Below are positions 23,248-33,086 of a DNA stretch of 64,000 bases, piece after piece. The stretch covers positions 4,890,122-4,954,121 of the forward strand of contig OY811983.1 of NCBI GenBank assembly GCA_963681505.1. The letters run 5' to 3'. How positions within the stretch are numbered: position 1 is the stretch's first letter; each line of letters starts with the position of its first letter. The notes below the pieces were generated by a model, which was not told the DNA's origin, did not search any database, and saw nothing but the letters and a program-made list of their open reading frames with translations. The position numbers and the translations under genes are program-made. The stretch comes from Eunapius fragilis. Taxonomy: Eukaryota > Porifera > Demospongiae > Spongillida > Spongillidae.

Positions 23248-25120
23248 GATAGATAGATGGGAAAGAGACTGGTAAATATATGTGATTGGTTGGTTTTGGT
23301 ATTTGAAGAGGTGGACTTGGTAACAGCTGACCTACATGCTGATTTGATTGGCTGTTTACTGTGTACCACTACAACCTCAAAAACTTTATACTGATGTGTA
23401 AAGAACCCTTCATATAAACTAGAAGTGGTGTGTGTGCACATGAATAGGTGTATGTTTATTAACATGTGTGCATGTTTCCATATGCATACAAGTTATGTGT
23501 GTGACTCCAATGTGTACTCATTTTCATACAGTTTGCTTGGTTTGATGTTTAAGTTCCATTATTACACACATGTCACACACACCCATTGGTTAATATATTT
23601 AGATGTATTGCTTATTTCTTGTTCACAATAAATACGTCCCACAAGATCTCAATATACCAATACATGCACACCCATACACCACCATACACACACATGCACA
23701 CACATATTACACACCCTACATGCACACACACACATGCTCACACACATGCACACCCCTACACCCTATGCACATGCACACATGCACATACACAAGCACCCCA
23801 TAGAGGGATGATATGGACTTGGATTTGGGGGAGTTGTGTGTGAAGGGCTGTGCTTAATACCACCTTGCACATTCCTATGGTACTACCTAAACTGTTAGCA
23901 CAACACTCCATTTGGTTTGCACAGGGGGAGAGGCGACATGTTGGCTTAATGCATGGATGTATGTATGAGTCAGCAGTCAGCATAGGTGTGAGTATTCGTT
24001 CTAAATAATGCACTACTGAGTACTTGGAGTCCTACAGGGCCACTTGCATGAGACATGGGAACCAGGGACCACTCCATGGAGGCCTGGGCACTAGGATAAC
24101 TCCAGGGGACTGAGGGATCTCTAGGTCCAATTGGTCATCATCCTCTTTATGTAGCCACAGGTGCCCAACACATGGATGTATAGATACCATTAGTCAGCAA
24201 CTTCAAGGCTATTTACAGTTTGATTTGCACTCTATATGGAGCTATAAGGATACTCATGTGGCATCCAAAGGGTTAACTACTAAGCAACAGTAATGTGACC
24301 CCTCTTTGGCCCCTCTCCTCTTCCTCTGTGAGAAATGCCTTGGCTTTGCTGCATGAATTGGGTACACCAATAGATGTAATCTGTAAAATCAACTAACCTT
24401 TATTGTAGAAATGACGTTTGGTGCACTACTCATGTTTATATCGGCCCTCAATACTAGTACTATCTCTGTCTATAGGCCCATGCAGACCAAATACTCCTTA
24501 TTTAGCTAGAGCCTGGTCCATGAGAGATGGGACATAAATCCCTAAGGGTTACCATACATATGTCATGTCATGTTCATTAACATGTGAAATCGCCCATACA
24601 TGGGCATTGCTCAGTTTAGGTCCTAATCCATATTATAGTTTAGTACCTAAACACTCTTTATGTTCAAAAATTTTCATTCAGAAATTTCCGGATGTTGTTG
24701 AGACAGTGTTAGGTACGAAATTCTGAGATGCCAAGTTGAGCAGTAATACTTATTATTCACAATGTAACTATGGCACTGCCTGAGTGCCAAATAATACTGT
24801 AACCACAACATCAATCACCTCAAATTCAACATCACCACGGGGTTGCCTCACGAAAAGAACTACAAATACATGGACGTGCATCAAATAGAATAATACACAG
24901 ACGTACCATTATTAGTATCGCTTTGTTATGACCTGTAGTGGGAGTGGGCAGTTAAGGACTCCCATGCAGTTACTGATAGCGTTCATAGAATGCTGTAAGC
25001 TTCATATATTCTTTCATGTATTCTTTTAGGCCTACTTTTTTTTTTCTGCACCTAGCTGTATAGGGCCATGTCATCCAGCCCAACCACCATCTAATAATGT
25101 TTTTCTCAGCATATTTTCGA

Positions 25121-25409
25121 CAAGTAAATAAAAACATTCTCTAACGAGAGAGTTGTTGGTATATAGGATTGACCAATGGTGGTGTAAAAAGCACGGAAAC
25201 AAGAGTGACAGAAATTTTACTGGAAAATTGAAATAGGCCTATATTTAGCCCATTACTCAGGCATGTGTGTTATATTGTGTGCTAAATATAGGCCTATTTC
25301 AATTTTCCAGTAAAATTTCTGTCACTCTTGTTTCCGTGCTTTTTACACCACCATTGGTCAATCCTATATACCAACAACTCTCTCGTTAGAGAATGTTTTT
25401 ATTTACTTG
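25121..25409. repeat. Terminal palindrome of copy C
   Basis: The 129-bp arms are perfect reverse complements around a 31-nt loop. When both are read in element orientation, the sequence is the same as that of copy D (33087-33375), loop included. Confidence 0.95.
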
Positions 25410-25867
25410 TTTCATAGGTTTTTTTTCACCGTAGTCGATGAAATGTAGGAAGAGCACATAGAATTTGGACGATCCCCTTTAATTCTTAATGCAATAACAA
25501 ACAGAAAACATGCCAGCAATGACACAAAGTGCTCAGAGCTTGGGTGTGTGTGTGTACCTTTGGCAGTTGAGGTTTATGGATGTTGGGGTCAAGAAACACA
25601 GACAAACTTTTCTCAACTGGCAGCGCGCCTGGCAATTAGATCAAATTGTTGCAAGTCCCAGGCCACTTCGGCTCTCTATGGCAGGTTAAACTTGGTCCTA
25701 GTTAGAGCGAATGCCAGAGCTCTGCTGTCCCGTTCAATGGCAACTGGATGTTAGTCTCCTCACCTTCTCCGTTTCAGTGTATTGTTTTTTGTTTAGTAAA
25801 ATTGTGTAGCTTAAAACTGTAAATGTTGTATATGTAGTATCATTTCAATAAATAACTTTAATAATAA
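25410..25867 (-). other. 3' region of copy C with unidentified insert
   Basis: 25410-25500 matches copy D just before its palindrome. About 25505-25790 has no counterpart in copy D and no recognisable product. 25793-25867 is the left copy of a 75-bp direct repeat flanking the retrocopy. Confidence 0.5.
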
Positions 25868-25869
25868 GA

Positions 25870-25910
<41 letters not shown>

Positions 25911-26634
25911 AGGTAATAATAAAGTTACAAGAGATTACATGAAAGGAATAAATGCACATACAGAACTACATTATTATATAAACTAACATATATGGCTAAC
26001 AACAACACAACCTAACATATACAATGTACTGGCACACTAACACACTCGATCACTCGCACACAGAACTAAAAGTCATCTAAACCATCAAAGGAACTTAATG
26101 TTCCCAAGACGGAGGTAGAATTTCCTCTCTGGATTGCCACAGAAAGGCGCTGGAGTAAGAATTGGTAGGATTGTGAGTCTCCAGTGGTTTTGTGCAGACG
26201 ATGGCCAAGGTCCTTAAGAAAGGACAATGTTTCAGCACCAAACACACCAAGAGACTCACATGCTATGGGAACAAAGAAGTATTTAGCTCCAAGAGAGGAA
26301 TACTTCTTCCTCTTTTGAGATTCAGCCTCTGCTGCTACCAATCCTGGGCCTCTTTCAGCAGTGGAGAGATATGATGGTGCCAAGGTGTCTCTGCATGTAG
26401 CATCCCACACAAGGAGTTTCCCCTCTTTCCAGGGAACCATTGAAATTCCATCTGGCCTTTTATAATTATATGAATTTGTACTATTAATTATTGGTTGTCC
26501 TCGCCCGCGCCCTCGTCTCCTGCGGGGACGTCCTCCTCCCCGGCCTCCCCGCCATGCTGGGTTCTGCCAGGGTGGCAGTGGCCATGCAGGCCAGGGAGGG
26601 AGCACAGGCGGCGGTGGCAGCGGGGGCAGCGCTC
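25868..26634 (-). mobile_element. 5'-truncated polyadenylated retrocopy inside copy C
   Basis: It is flanked by identical 75-bp direct repeats (25793-25867 and 26635-26709). On the minus strand it ends in 46 A (T at 25873-25918). It starts within a second copy of the proline-rich gene's tail and continues in frame into a new domain (26066-26605). These are the features of a LINE-type target-primed insertion of a transcript, with an unusually long target duplication. An alternative is an unequal tandem duplication, but that does not explain the poly-A. Confidence 0.65.
26066..26605 (-). CDS. RGG tail fused to an RPDG...WDAT domain (retrocopy frame)
   Basis: The frame is 179 residues. Residues 1-48 repeat the Trp/Pro-rich and Arg/Gly-rich tail of the proline-rich gene (motifs PLPPWQNPAWRGGRGGGR and RRRRGRGRGQ). 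About residues 49-160 form a different domain with RPDGISMVPWKEGKLLVWDA early and LGHRL, SYQFLLQRLSVAIQRGNSTS late. Domains of this pattern recur, to my recollection, at the C-terminus of repetitive-element proteins in invertebrates. The RPD plus WDAT spacing resembles PD-(D/E)XK nuclease motifs, but the catalytic Lys is not assignable by eye. The frame is 5'-truncated; the first Met is internal to the parent protein. Confidence 0.5.
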   Translation of the reverse strand: MLPPWPAWPLPPWQNPAWRGGRGGGRPRRRRGRGRGQPIINSTNSYNYKRPDGISMVPWKEGKLLVWDATCRDTLAPSYLSTAERGPGLVAAEAESQKRKKYSSLGAKYFFVPIACESLGVFGAETLSFLKDLGHRLHKTTGDSQSYQFLLQRLSVAIQRGNSTSVLGTLSSFDGLDDF

Positions 26635-26709
26635 TTAGTAAAATTGTGTAGCTTAAAACTGTAAATGTTGTATATGTAGTATCATTTCAATAAATAACTT
26701 TAATAATAA
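26635..26709. repeat. 75-bp direct repeat, right copy
   Basis: TTAGTAAAATTGTGTAGC through TTTAATAATAA is identical to 25793-25867. It overlaps the stop codon of the proline-rich gene (26700-26702). If the insert and one repeat are removed, the 3' untranslated region becomes continuous, as expected for a target-site duplication. Confidence 0.8.
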
Positions 26710-27251
26710 TAATTATAATTATATGTACTATAAATTATTTGTTGTCCTCGCCCGCGCCCTCGTCTCCTGCGGGGACGTCCTCCTCCCCGGCCTCCCCGCC
26801 ATGCTGGCCACTGCCAGGGTGGCAGTGGCCAGGGAGGGAGCACAGGCGGCGGTTGCAGCGCTGGTGGTGCCGGCGGGGGAAGCGCTGGTGGTGCCGGCGG
26901 GGGTAGCGCTGGTGGTGCCGGCGGGGGCAGCGCTGGTGGTGCCGGTGGGGGCAGCGCTGGTGGTGCCGGCGGGGGTAGCGCTGGTGGTGCCGGCGGGGGC
27001 AGCGCTGGTGGTGCCGGCGGGGGCAGCGCTGGTGGTGCCGGCGGGGGCAGCGCTGGTGGTGCCGGCGGGGGTAGCGCTGGTGGTGCCGGCGGGGGCAGCG
27101 CTGGTGGTGCCGGCGGGGGTAGCGCTGCTGGTAGTGGCGGGGCTTCTGGAGGTGGCGGGGTGAAGGGGAGAGGAGTCGGAGGATGTATGTCATCCTCTTC
27201 CTCCTCTGACCCCTCTTGATTAAAAAACCCCGTAAGGTCATCTGCTGCCAT
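26700..27251 (-). CDS. Proline-rich RGG-box protein of the mobile element (copy C, intact)
   Basis: The frame is 183 residues. It has an acidic start (MAADDLTGFFNQEGSEEEED), then about 11 repeats of an 8-residue Pro/Ala unit (PPAPPALP, 24 bp each), then a Trp/Pro segment (VLPPWPLPPWQWPAWRGG) and an Arg/Gly tail (RPRRRRGRGRGQ). It ends in a Tyr/Asn run. An RGG box suggests RNA or single-stranded DNA binding, which is inference. The ATG is fixed by the conserved CATGTAG|ATGG, probably an acceptor of a 5'-UTR intron. Copy D has the same layout with a frameshift, and copy A a short form. Repeat number varies between copies. Confidence 0.65.
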   Translation of the reverse strand: MAADDLTGFFNQEGSEEEEDDIHPPTPLPFTPPPPEAPPLPAALPPPAPPALPPPAPPALPPPAPPALPPPAPPALPPPAPPALPPPAPPALPPPAPPALPPPAPPALPPPAPPALPPPAPPALPPPAPPALQPPPVLPPWPLPPWQWPAWRGGRGGGRPRRRRGRGRGQQIIYSTYNYNYYY

Positions 27252-27406
27252 CTACATGTACGTGACAGAGACAGAGAGTATGATTTTAAAAAATTTTACC
27301 TTATTCTTTTTTCAAGCAAGTTTACACGTGAATCCACATAGAGTATATTATTAAATTCTTACCTCTTTTTTCAAAGTGCACTATATTTCAGCGGGTGCAT
27401 GACTGA

Positions 27407-27416
27407 CTTATATACC
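27407..27416 (-). promoter_or_regulatory. TATA box for the proline-rich gene, copy C
   Basis: The minus strand reads GGTATATAAG after CACGTGTTAAGGCTTTGCAG, matching copies A and D. A donor-like AAAGAG|GTAAGA lies about 45 bp downstream. Confidence 0.6.
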
Positions 27417-27651
27417 TGCAAAGCCTTAACACGTGTGCAGACTGTGCTATAATTCTATTGGTCCGATTCCATCATATAAACGGCATGTGCTAAAATTTTA
27501 TTGGTCAAATTTGAAAATGCTCCAATCTAAACATGGAGGTGTAGCCTACATGAAGTAAAGATGGATAGTGTGAGAACTCAGGAAGTGAACTACATGACTG
27601 CATGTAGAACTGGGATAACATGGCACCATGTAGATTGATAAGGATATGTTT

Positions 27652-27970
27652 TCAGGTGAGTGTGGACCGGGTCTGCAGCGTTATGAGTGTTTCTCCTATT
27701 TTCATTCTATTTATTTCACGGATAGTTTTTAGCAATGACCCTGCTTTTGCTCTTCGTACACTTAGTGCTTTAGAAACCAATGCCTCTGCCCCAATCTTAC
27801 TTACTGCTGCACGGGCAGATCTAGTAACAACCTTTTGAGCTAGCAATGGATGAGACTTACAAAAGGCATCATTTACTTCACTTAGAAGCTCACTATCCCT
27901 AAGAATAGCCTTTTCAAGACCACCATTATACTCCATTAGTGCATGAGATTTGGGTTCATACAAGGAGTAG
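27652..27970 (-). CDS. Basic-repeat gene, exon 2 (copy C)
   Basis: The acceptor TTCTCCCATATAG precedes exon base 27970. Joined to exon 1 (which ends with two bases of a codon) the reading frame is continuous and gives Gln-Ser-YSLYEPKSHALMEYNGG. It then contains SELLSEVNDAFCKSHPLLAQ and VSKIGAEALVSKALSVRRAK and is open to 27652. The true 3' end is unclear: GCAGCA|GTAAGT inside it could be another donor. Copies A and D retain parts of it. Function is unknown. Confidence 0.5.
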
Positions 27971-28220
27971 CTATATGGGAGAAGGATATGGTTGCAGTTA
28001 TTGTCATTTCACCTATAGTTCTCAGCCCTTGCAACTGCAATTATATTCATACAGTTGCAACACATGTACATGGCTAGACAGATAAGGAAGCCTTCAAATA
28101 AGGAAGCCTTTTTATACATCAGATTAGTAAAACAATAGACACTATTACTGTACACACAGTTGAGTCACCATGCATGCTTTACATGTGAAGTGAATGGTTT
28201 TGTGCAAATCCGTGCTGTAC

Positions 28221-28297
28221 ATCGTCGGGCGGGCCCTACTACCGCGTTTGGTCAGGTAGAAGGGTGACAAGCCCGACCAAACACCGCCAGACTATGC
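28221..28297. other. Intronic compound hairpin, copy C
   Basis: The outer arms GTCGGGCGG and CCGCCAGAC, and the inner arms CCTACTACCGCGTTTGGTC and GACCAAACACC, give alternative foldings. It lies in the intron of the basic-repeat gene. Confidence 0.55.
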
Positions 28298-28353
28298 TCT
28301 ACAAATGTTGCATGCACAGCTTTTTAATGTTAATACAACATGCCATAACATAC

Positions 28354-28940
28354 CTTTGGGTGGTAGTGGTAGTTCTGTGACCCCTGCGGTACCGCGTCCT
28401 CTCGGAAGCACATTTAGCCAATCGGACAACGGGGTCATTCCAATACCGACTCCTTTGAGATGCTTTAATGGCAGCTGAATTGTCCTCGTATTTCTGCCTG
28501 TTAGCAGCGCGGTTCCCCTCGAGGTCCTCTTCATATCGCCGCCTTTTAGCAGCACGGTTCTCCTCGAGGTCCTCTTCATATCGCCGCCTTTTAGCAGCAC
28601 GGTTCTCCTCGAGGTCCTCTTCATATCGCCGCCTGTTAGCAGCGCGGTTCCCCTCGAGGTCCTCTTCATATCGCCGCCTGTTAGCAGCGCGGTTCCCCTC
28701 GAGGTCCTCTTCATATAGCCGCCTTTTAGCAGCACGGTTCTCCTCAAGGTCCTCTTTATATCGCCGCCTTTTAGCAGATCGCTTAGATTCAATATCTGCG
28801 TTGTAGCTGTCGCGTACAGAGGCCTTCTTCTTTTCGGGATCGGCCTTGTAGAGCGCTCGGGCTTTAGCTTTGTTCTCGTCTTGCTTTTGGAGGTATTCCG
28901 CTCGTTGCTTAGATCTCTTCTTTTGATTACGCGAAGGCAT
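28354..28940 (-). CDS. Basic-repeat gene, exon 1 (copy C, intact)
   Basis: The exon encodes 195 codons plus two bases and starts MPSRNQKKRSKQRAEYLQKQ. Residues about 1-50 are Lys/Arg-rich, with the units YKADPEKKKASVRDSY and YNADIESKRSA. Six repeats of a 15-residue unit ([KN]RRRYEEDLE[EG]NRAA, 45 bp) follow, then a conserved end with RSRYWNDPVVRLAKC and RYRRGHRTTTTTQ. It looks like a charged helical or coiled repeat, probably nuclear and nucleic-acid binding. To my recollection similar Lys/Arg-Tyr repeats precede helicase regions in some invertebrate Helitron-like proteins. The exon end CCCAAAG|GTATGT is conserved in all four copies that keep the gene. Upstream TTG codons are not used as the start; the ATG has the context AAAAATGCC. 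Confidence 0.65.
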
Positions 28941-29192
28941 TTTTAGAAAAACAACTTCACTAGCCAAAGTAACAACTAAACTGCGATAGGAACACCAAAT
29001 ATTTTTTGTGCAGGTTAGAGTATTTATACTGCCTAAAATTATTAATAAATATCTATTACATACATTATTAAATAGAAGTTGATATGTGTCTATATGACAT
29101 GTATGGATAACGTGCCGGTAAATTTCGAAGCGATTGGTACTATTCCCGTCCTTCTAAACCGTTCCTAGCTCGAGTTATACCTTCCTAAGAAG

Positions 29193-29217
29193 ACGACGAC
29201 GACGACGATGAAGAATT
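29193..29217. repeat. GAC trinucleotide tract, copy C
   Basis: A GAC/GTC tract is kept at the same place, next to GAAGGTATAACTCGAGC, in copies A, B, C and E with different lengths. Confidence 0.8.
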
Positions 29218-29447
29218 ATTTTAGGACTGGGCACGAGAAACAGGAAATTGTTTGTTTCTCTATAACCACACCGTTTTATGACACGGTACCAACGTAGAAC
29301 TGTAGGTCGTTGTACCCTCATTCTATCGCAATAAAGAGATAAGCGATCCGTTTCTCCGTTGTCCCTCCAGATGCTAGTGAAGTTTTATTAATGACATTCA
29401 TCAACCCTCAATCAATCCTATATTGAACCTGCTGCCGCAGGTTCAGA

Positions 29448-29675
29448 TACACATGATTTCTGGGCACGAGATCGCTGCGCTGCATGTAAATCGCTGCGCT
29501 GCGTCATCAGTCGTTGCGCTGCGCGTGACCGACTTTTGGCACTAATCACATCCCATATACGCCTACCACTTTTGATCCCGTAACATATAGTGTAACATAT
29601 ATCGGTACAGGATGTTTACGGTAATCGATCCAACATTGTTACAGGCACCGTAACAGGAAAAAATTTCTTGTTGTG
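29448..29675. other. Host flank of copy C and junction to copy D
   Basis: 29448-29575 is the inverted paralogue of about 14745-14841, recognisable by the repeated CGCTGCGCTGC. About 29580-29675 is unrecognised and joins directly to the internal sequence of copy D. Confidence 0.6.
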
Positions 29676-29723
29676 TATCGCAGTTTAGTTGTTGCTTTGG
29701 CTAGTGAAGTTGTTTTTCTAAAA

Positions 29724-30657
29724 ATGCCTTCGCGTAATCAAAAGAAGAGATCTAAGCAACGAGCGGAATACCTCCAAAAGCAAGACGAGAACAAAGCTAA
29801 AGCCCGAGCGCTCTACAAGGCCGATCCCGAAAAGAAGAAGGCCTCTGTACGCGACAGCTACAAGGCCGATCCCGAAAAGAAGAAGGCCTCTGTACGCGAC
29901 AGCTACAAAAGAAGAAGGCCTCTGTACGCGACAGCTACAAGGCCGATCCCGAAAAGAAGAAGGCCTCTGTACGCGACAGCTACAACGCAGATATTGAATC
30001 TAAGCGATCTGCTAAAAGGTGGCGATATGAAGAGGACCTCGAGGAGAGCCGTGCTGCTAAAAGGCGGCGATATGAAGAGAACCTCGAGGAGAACCGTGCT
30101 GCTAAAAGGCTGCGATATGAAGAGGACCTCGAGGAGAGCTGTGCTGCTAAAAGGCGGCGATATGAAGAGGACCTCGAGGAGAACCGTGCTGCTAAAAGGC
30201 GGCGATATGAAGAGGACCTCGAGGAGAACCGTGCTGCTAAAAGGCGGCTATATGAAGAGGACCTCGAGGAGAACCGTGCTGCTAAAAGGCGGCGATATGA
30301 AGAGAACCTCGAGGAGAACCGTGCTGCTAAAAAGCGGCGATACGAAGAGGACCTCGAGGAGAACCGTGCTGCTAAAAGGCGGCGATATGAAGAGGACCTC
30401 GAGGAGAACCGTGCTGCTAAAAGGCGGCGATATGAAGAGGACCTCGAGGAGAACCATGCTGCTAAAAGGCGGCGATATGAAGAGGACCTCGAGGGAAACC
30501 GCGCTGCTAACAGGCAGAAATACGAGGACAATTCAGCTGCCATTAAAGCATCTAAAAGGAGTCGGTATTGGAATGACCCCGCTGTCCGATTGGCTAAATG
30601 TGCTTCCGAGAGGACGCGGTACCGCAGGGGTCACAGCACTACCACTACCACCCAAAG
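29724..30657 (+). pseudogene. Basic-repeat gene, exon 1 (copy D, frameshifted)
   Basis: It starts MPSRNQKKRSKQRAEYLQKQ as in copy C. It leaves the frame near 29908, where one DSYKADPEKK unit lost bases, and runs through about 11 of the 45-bp repeats in a second frame reading MKRTSRRTVLLKGG. Because 45 is a multiple of three all frames stay open, which gives a misleading 348-codon frame. The exon length leaves phase 1 instead of phase 2 at the conserved donor, confirming the net frameshift. Confidence 0.65.
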
Positions 30658-31027
30658 GTATGTTATGGCATGTTGTATTAACATTAAAAAGCTGTGCATG
30701 CAACATTTGTAGAGCATAGTCTGGCGGTGTTTGGTCGGGCTTGTCACCCTTCTACCTGACCAAACGCGGTAGTAGGGCCCGCCCGACGATGTACAGCACG
30801 GATCTGCACAAAACCATTCACTTCACATGTAAAGCATGCAACTGTGTGTACAGTAGTAGTGTCTATTGTTTTAATCTGATGTATAAAAAGGCTTCCTTAT
30901 GTGAAGGCTTCCTTATCTGTCTAGCCATGTACATATGTTGCAACTGTATGAATATAATTACAGTTGCAAGGGCTGAGAACTATAGGTGAAATGACAATAA
31001 CTGCAACCATATCCTTCTCCCATATAG

Positions 31028-31165
31028 CTACTCCTTGTACGAACCCAAATCTCATGCACTAGTGGAGTATAATGGCGGTCTTGAAAAAGCTATTCTTAGG
31101 GATAGTGAGCTTCTAAGTGAAGTAAATGATGCCTTTTGTAAGTCTCATCCATTGCTATCTCAAAA
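31028..31165 (+). pseudogene. Basic-repeat gene, exon 2 first copy (copy D)
   Basis: The acceptor TCTCCCATATAG is followed by YSLYEPKSHALVEYNGGLEK, and the sequence continues to FCKSHPLLSQK. There it is cut by the start of the duplicated intron segment. A second, further deleted copy starts at 31520 and reaches VVTRSAHAAVSKIGAEALVS. Confidence 0.5.
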
Positions 31166-31519
31166 GGTTATGGCATGTTGTATTAACATTAAAAAGCTGT
31201 GCATGCAACATTTGTAGAGCATAGTCGGGCGGTGTTTGGTCGGGCTTGTCACCCTACTACCTGACCAAACGCGGTAGTAGGGCCCGCACAACTATGTACA
31301 GCACGGATCTGCACAAAACCATTCACTTCACATGTAAAGCATGCAACTGTGTGTACAGTAGTATAGTGTCTATTGTTTTAATCTGATGTATAAAAAGGCT
31401 TATTTGAAGGCTTCCTTATCTGTCTAGCCATGTACATGTGTTGCAACTATGAATATAATTGCAGTTGCAAGGGCTGAGAACAATGACAATAACTGCAACC
31501 TTATCCTTCTCCCATATAG

Positions 31520-31690
31520 CTACTCCTTGTATGAACCCAAATCTCATGCACTTATGGAGCTTCTAAGTGAAGTAAATGATGCTTTTTGTAAGTCTCATCC
31601 ATTGCTAGCTCAAAAGGTTGTTACTAGATCTGCCCATGCAGCAGTAAGTAAGATTGGGGCAGAGGCATTGGTTTCTAAAGCACATGTATC
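31520..31690 (+). pseudogene. Basic-repeat gene, exon 2 second copy (copy D)
   Basis: YSLYEPKSHALMELLSEVND shows an internal deletion of about 16 residues relative to copy C. The sequence then continues to AEALVSK before losing homology at ACATGTATCAATTC. Confidence 0.5.
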
Positions 31691-32194
31691 AATTCATGAT
31701 ACATGCAAAAGTGTGGTATTCACCTAACTTAAGCCAATCTCATGTACATTTCAAGTGCTTTGTCCATTGTACACACCACCAGCACTAGCAGCAGACTTTC
31801 GTGCCACCACATGCCGCCAATAGTCTTGTACTTTTGCAAATCAACTTGTTATAGCTACCATAAGGTACTTCTACTCTCACATTTATGTAGTGAAAAATTC
31901 AGACATTCTGCCCACACTCATAACATGCAGACCCTGTCCACAGATATTACTCATCTGAAAACATATCCTTATCAATCTACATGGTGCCATGTTATCCCAG
32001 CTCTACATGCAGTCGTGTAGTTCACTTCCTGAGTTCCCACACTATCCAGCTTTACTTCATGTAGGCTACACCTCCATGTTTAGATTGGAGCCTTTTCAAA
32101 TTTGACCAATAACATTTTAGCACATGCCATTAATATGATGGAATTGGACCAATAGAAATATAGCACAGTCTGTACACGTGTTAAGGCTTTGCAG

Positions 32195-32203
32195 GTATAA
32201 AAG
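32195..32203 (+). promoter_or_regulatory. TATA box for the proline-rich gene, copy D
   Basis: GTATAAAAG after CACGTGTTAAGGCTTTGCAG, the same arrangement as in copies A and C. Confidence 0.6.
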
Positions 32204-32357
32204 TCAGTCATGCACCCGCTGAATTATAGTGCACTTTGCAAAAAGAGGTAAGAATTTAAAATATACTCTATGTGGATTCACGTGTAAACTTGCTTGAAAA
32301 AAGAATAAGGTAAAAATTTTTAAAATCATACTCTCAGTCTCTGTCACGTACATGTAG

Positions 32358-33013
32358 ATGTCAGCTGAAGACCTTACGGGTTTTTTTAATCAAGAGGGGT
32401 CGGAGGAGGAAGAGGATGACATACATCGTCCGACTCCTCTCCCCTTCACCCCGCCACCTCCAGAAGCCCCGCCACTCCTACCACCACCAGCAACACTGCC
32501 CCCACCACCACTACCAGCAGCGCTACCAACGCCGGCACCACCAGCGCTACCCCCCCCCCCAGCACCACCAGCGCTGCCCCCGCCGGCACCACCAGCGCTG
32601 ACCCCGCCGGCACCACCAGCGCTACCCCCGCCAGCACCACCAGCGCTGCCCCCGCCGGCACCAACAGTGCTGCCCCCGCGGCACCATCAGCGCTGACCCC
32701 GCCGGCACCACCAGCGCTACCCCCGCCGGCACCACCAGCGCTGCCCCCGCCGGTGTTCCTGGCGGAACAACAAGCAGGGATAATCCCGCCACCACCACCA
32801 CCAGCTGCGCTCCCGCAGGTACCACCGCCGCCTGTGCTCCCTCCCTGGCCTGCATGGCCACTGCCACCCTGGCAGAATGCAGCATGGCGGGGAGGCTGGG
32901 GAGGAGGACGTCCCCGCAGGAGACGAGGGCGCGGGCGAGGACAATTAATAATAAACACTACTACTTCATATAATTATAATTATTATTATTTAAGTTATTT
33001 GTTATTGCATTAA
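32358..33013 (+). pseudogene. Proline-rich RGG-box gene (copy D, frameshifted)
   Basis: It starts MSAEDLTGFFNQEGSEEEED, with Pro/Ala repeats to about 32690. Near 32676 a lost base (CCGCGGCACC where neighbours have CCGCCGGCACC) shifts the frame to a stop at 32696. The correct frame resumes by 32753 and holds AEQQAGIIPPPPPP, the Trp/Pro segment and GGRPRRRRGRGRGQ. A segment of about 20 residues (FLAEQQAGIIPP...) is absent from copy C. Confidence 0.6.
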
Positions 33014-33086
33014 GAGATAAAAGGGATCGTCCAAATTATATATGCTCTTCCTACATTTCATCGACGGTGAAAAAAAACCTATGAAA

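Larger units (their letters stand above)
21690..24710. repeat. Gap-centred inverted repeat
   Basis: The arms are about 21690-22961 and about 23246-24710 and are reverse complements at high identity. They flank 200 N and a (GA)n tract. The right arm has about 200 bp extra (about 24310-24530). A 55-bp hairpin with TTAGGTCCTAAACCATAG lies at 21764-21818, with a diverged partner near 24612-24655. The structure is either a genomic palindrome or an assembly fold-back joining two alleles. Confidence 0.8.
25121..29447 (-). mobile_element. Helitron-like element, copy C (4.33 kb, most complete)
   Basis: It reads from 29447 down to 25121. In order it has TC plus the hairpin, a GAC tract (about 29193-29213), basic-repeat exon 1, an intronic hairpin, exon 2, a TATA box, the proline-rich gene, an inserted polyadenylated retrocopy and the terminal palindrome. 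The host flanks (24.9-25.12 kb and 29448-29575) match a contiguous paralogue at about 14745-15100, which proves insertion between A14841 and T14842 (equivalent positions) without target duplication. Both genes have undamaged frames here. No Rep/helicase is present, so it would need proteins from elsewhere. Confidence 0.8.

Noticed and set aside
22756-23465. Frames running through the N gap
   Set aside because: Most of the frame is undetermined sequence and (GA)n.
26723-27163. 146-codon plus-strand Val/Ala repeat frame
   Set aside because: Antisense of the Pro/Ala repeats in the proline-rich gene.
29980-30543. 187-codon minus-strand frame of Ser/Arg repeats
   Set aside because: Antisense of the 45-bp repeats of the basic-repeat gene.
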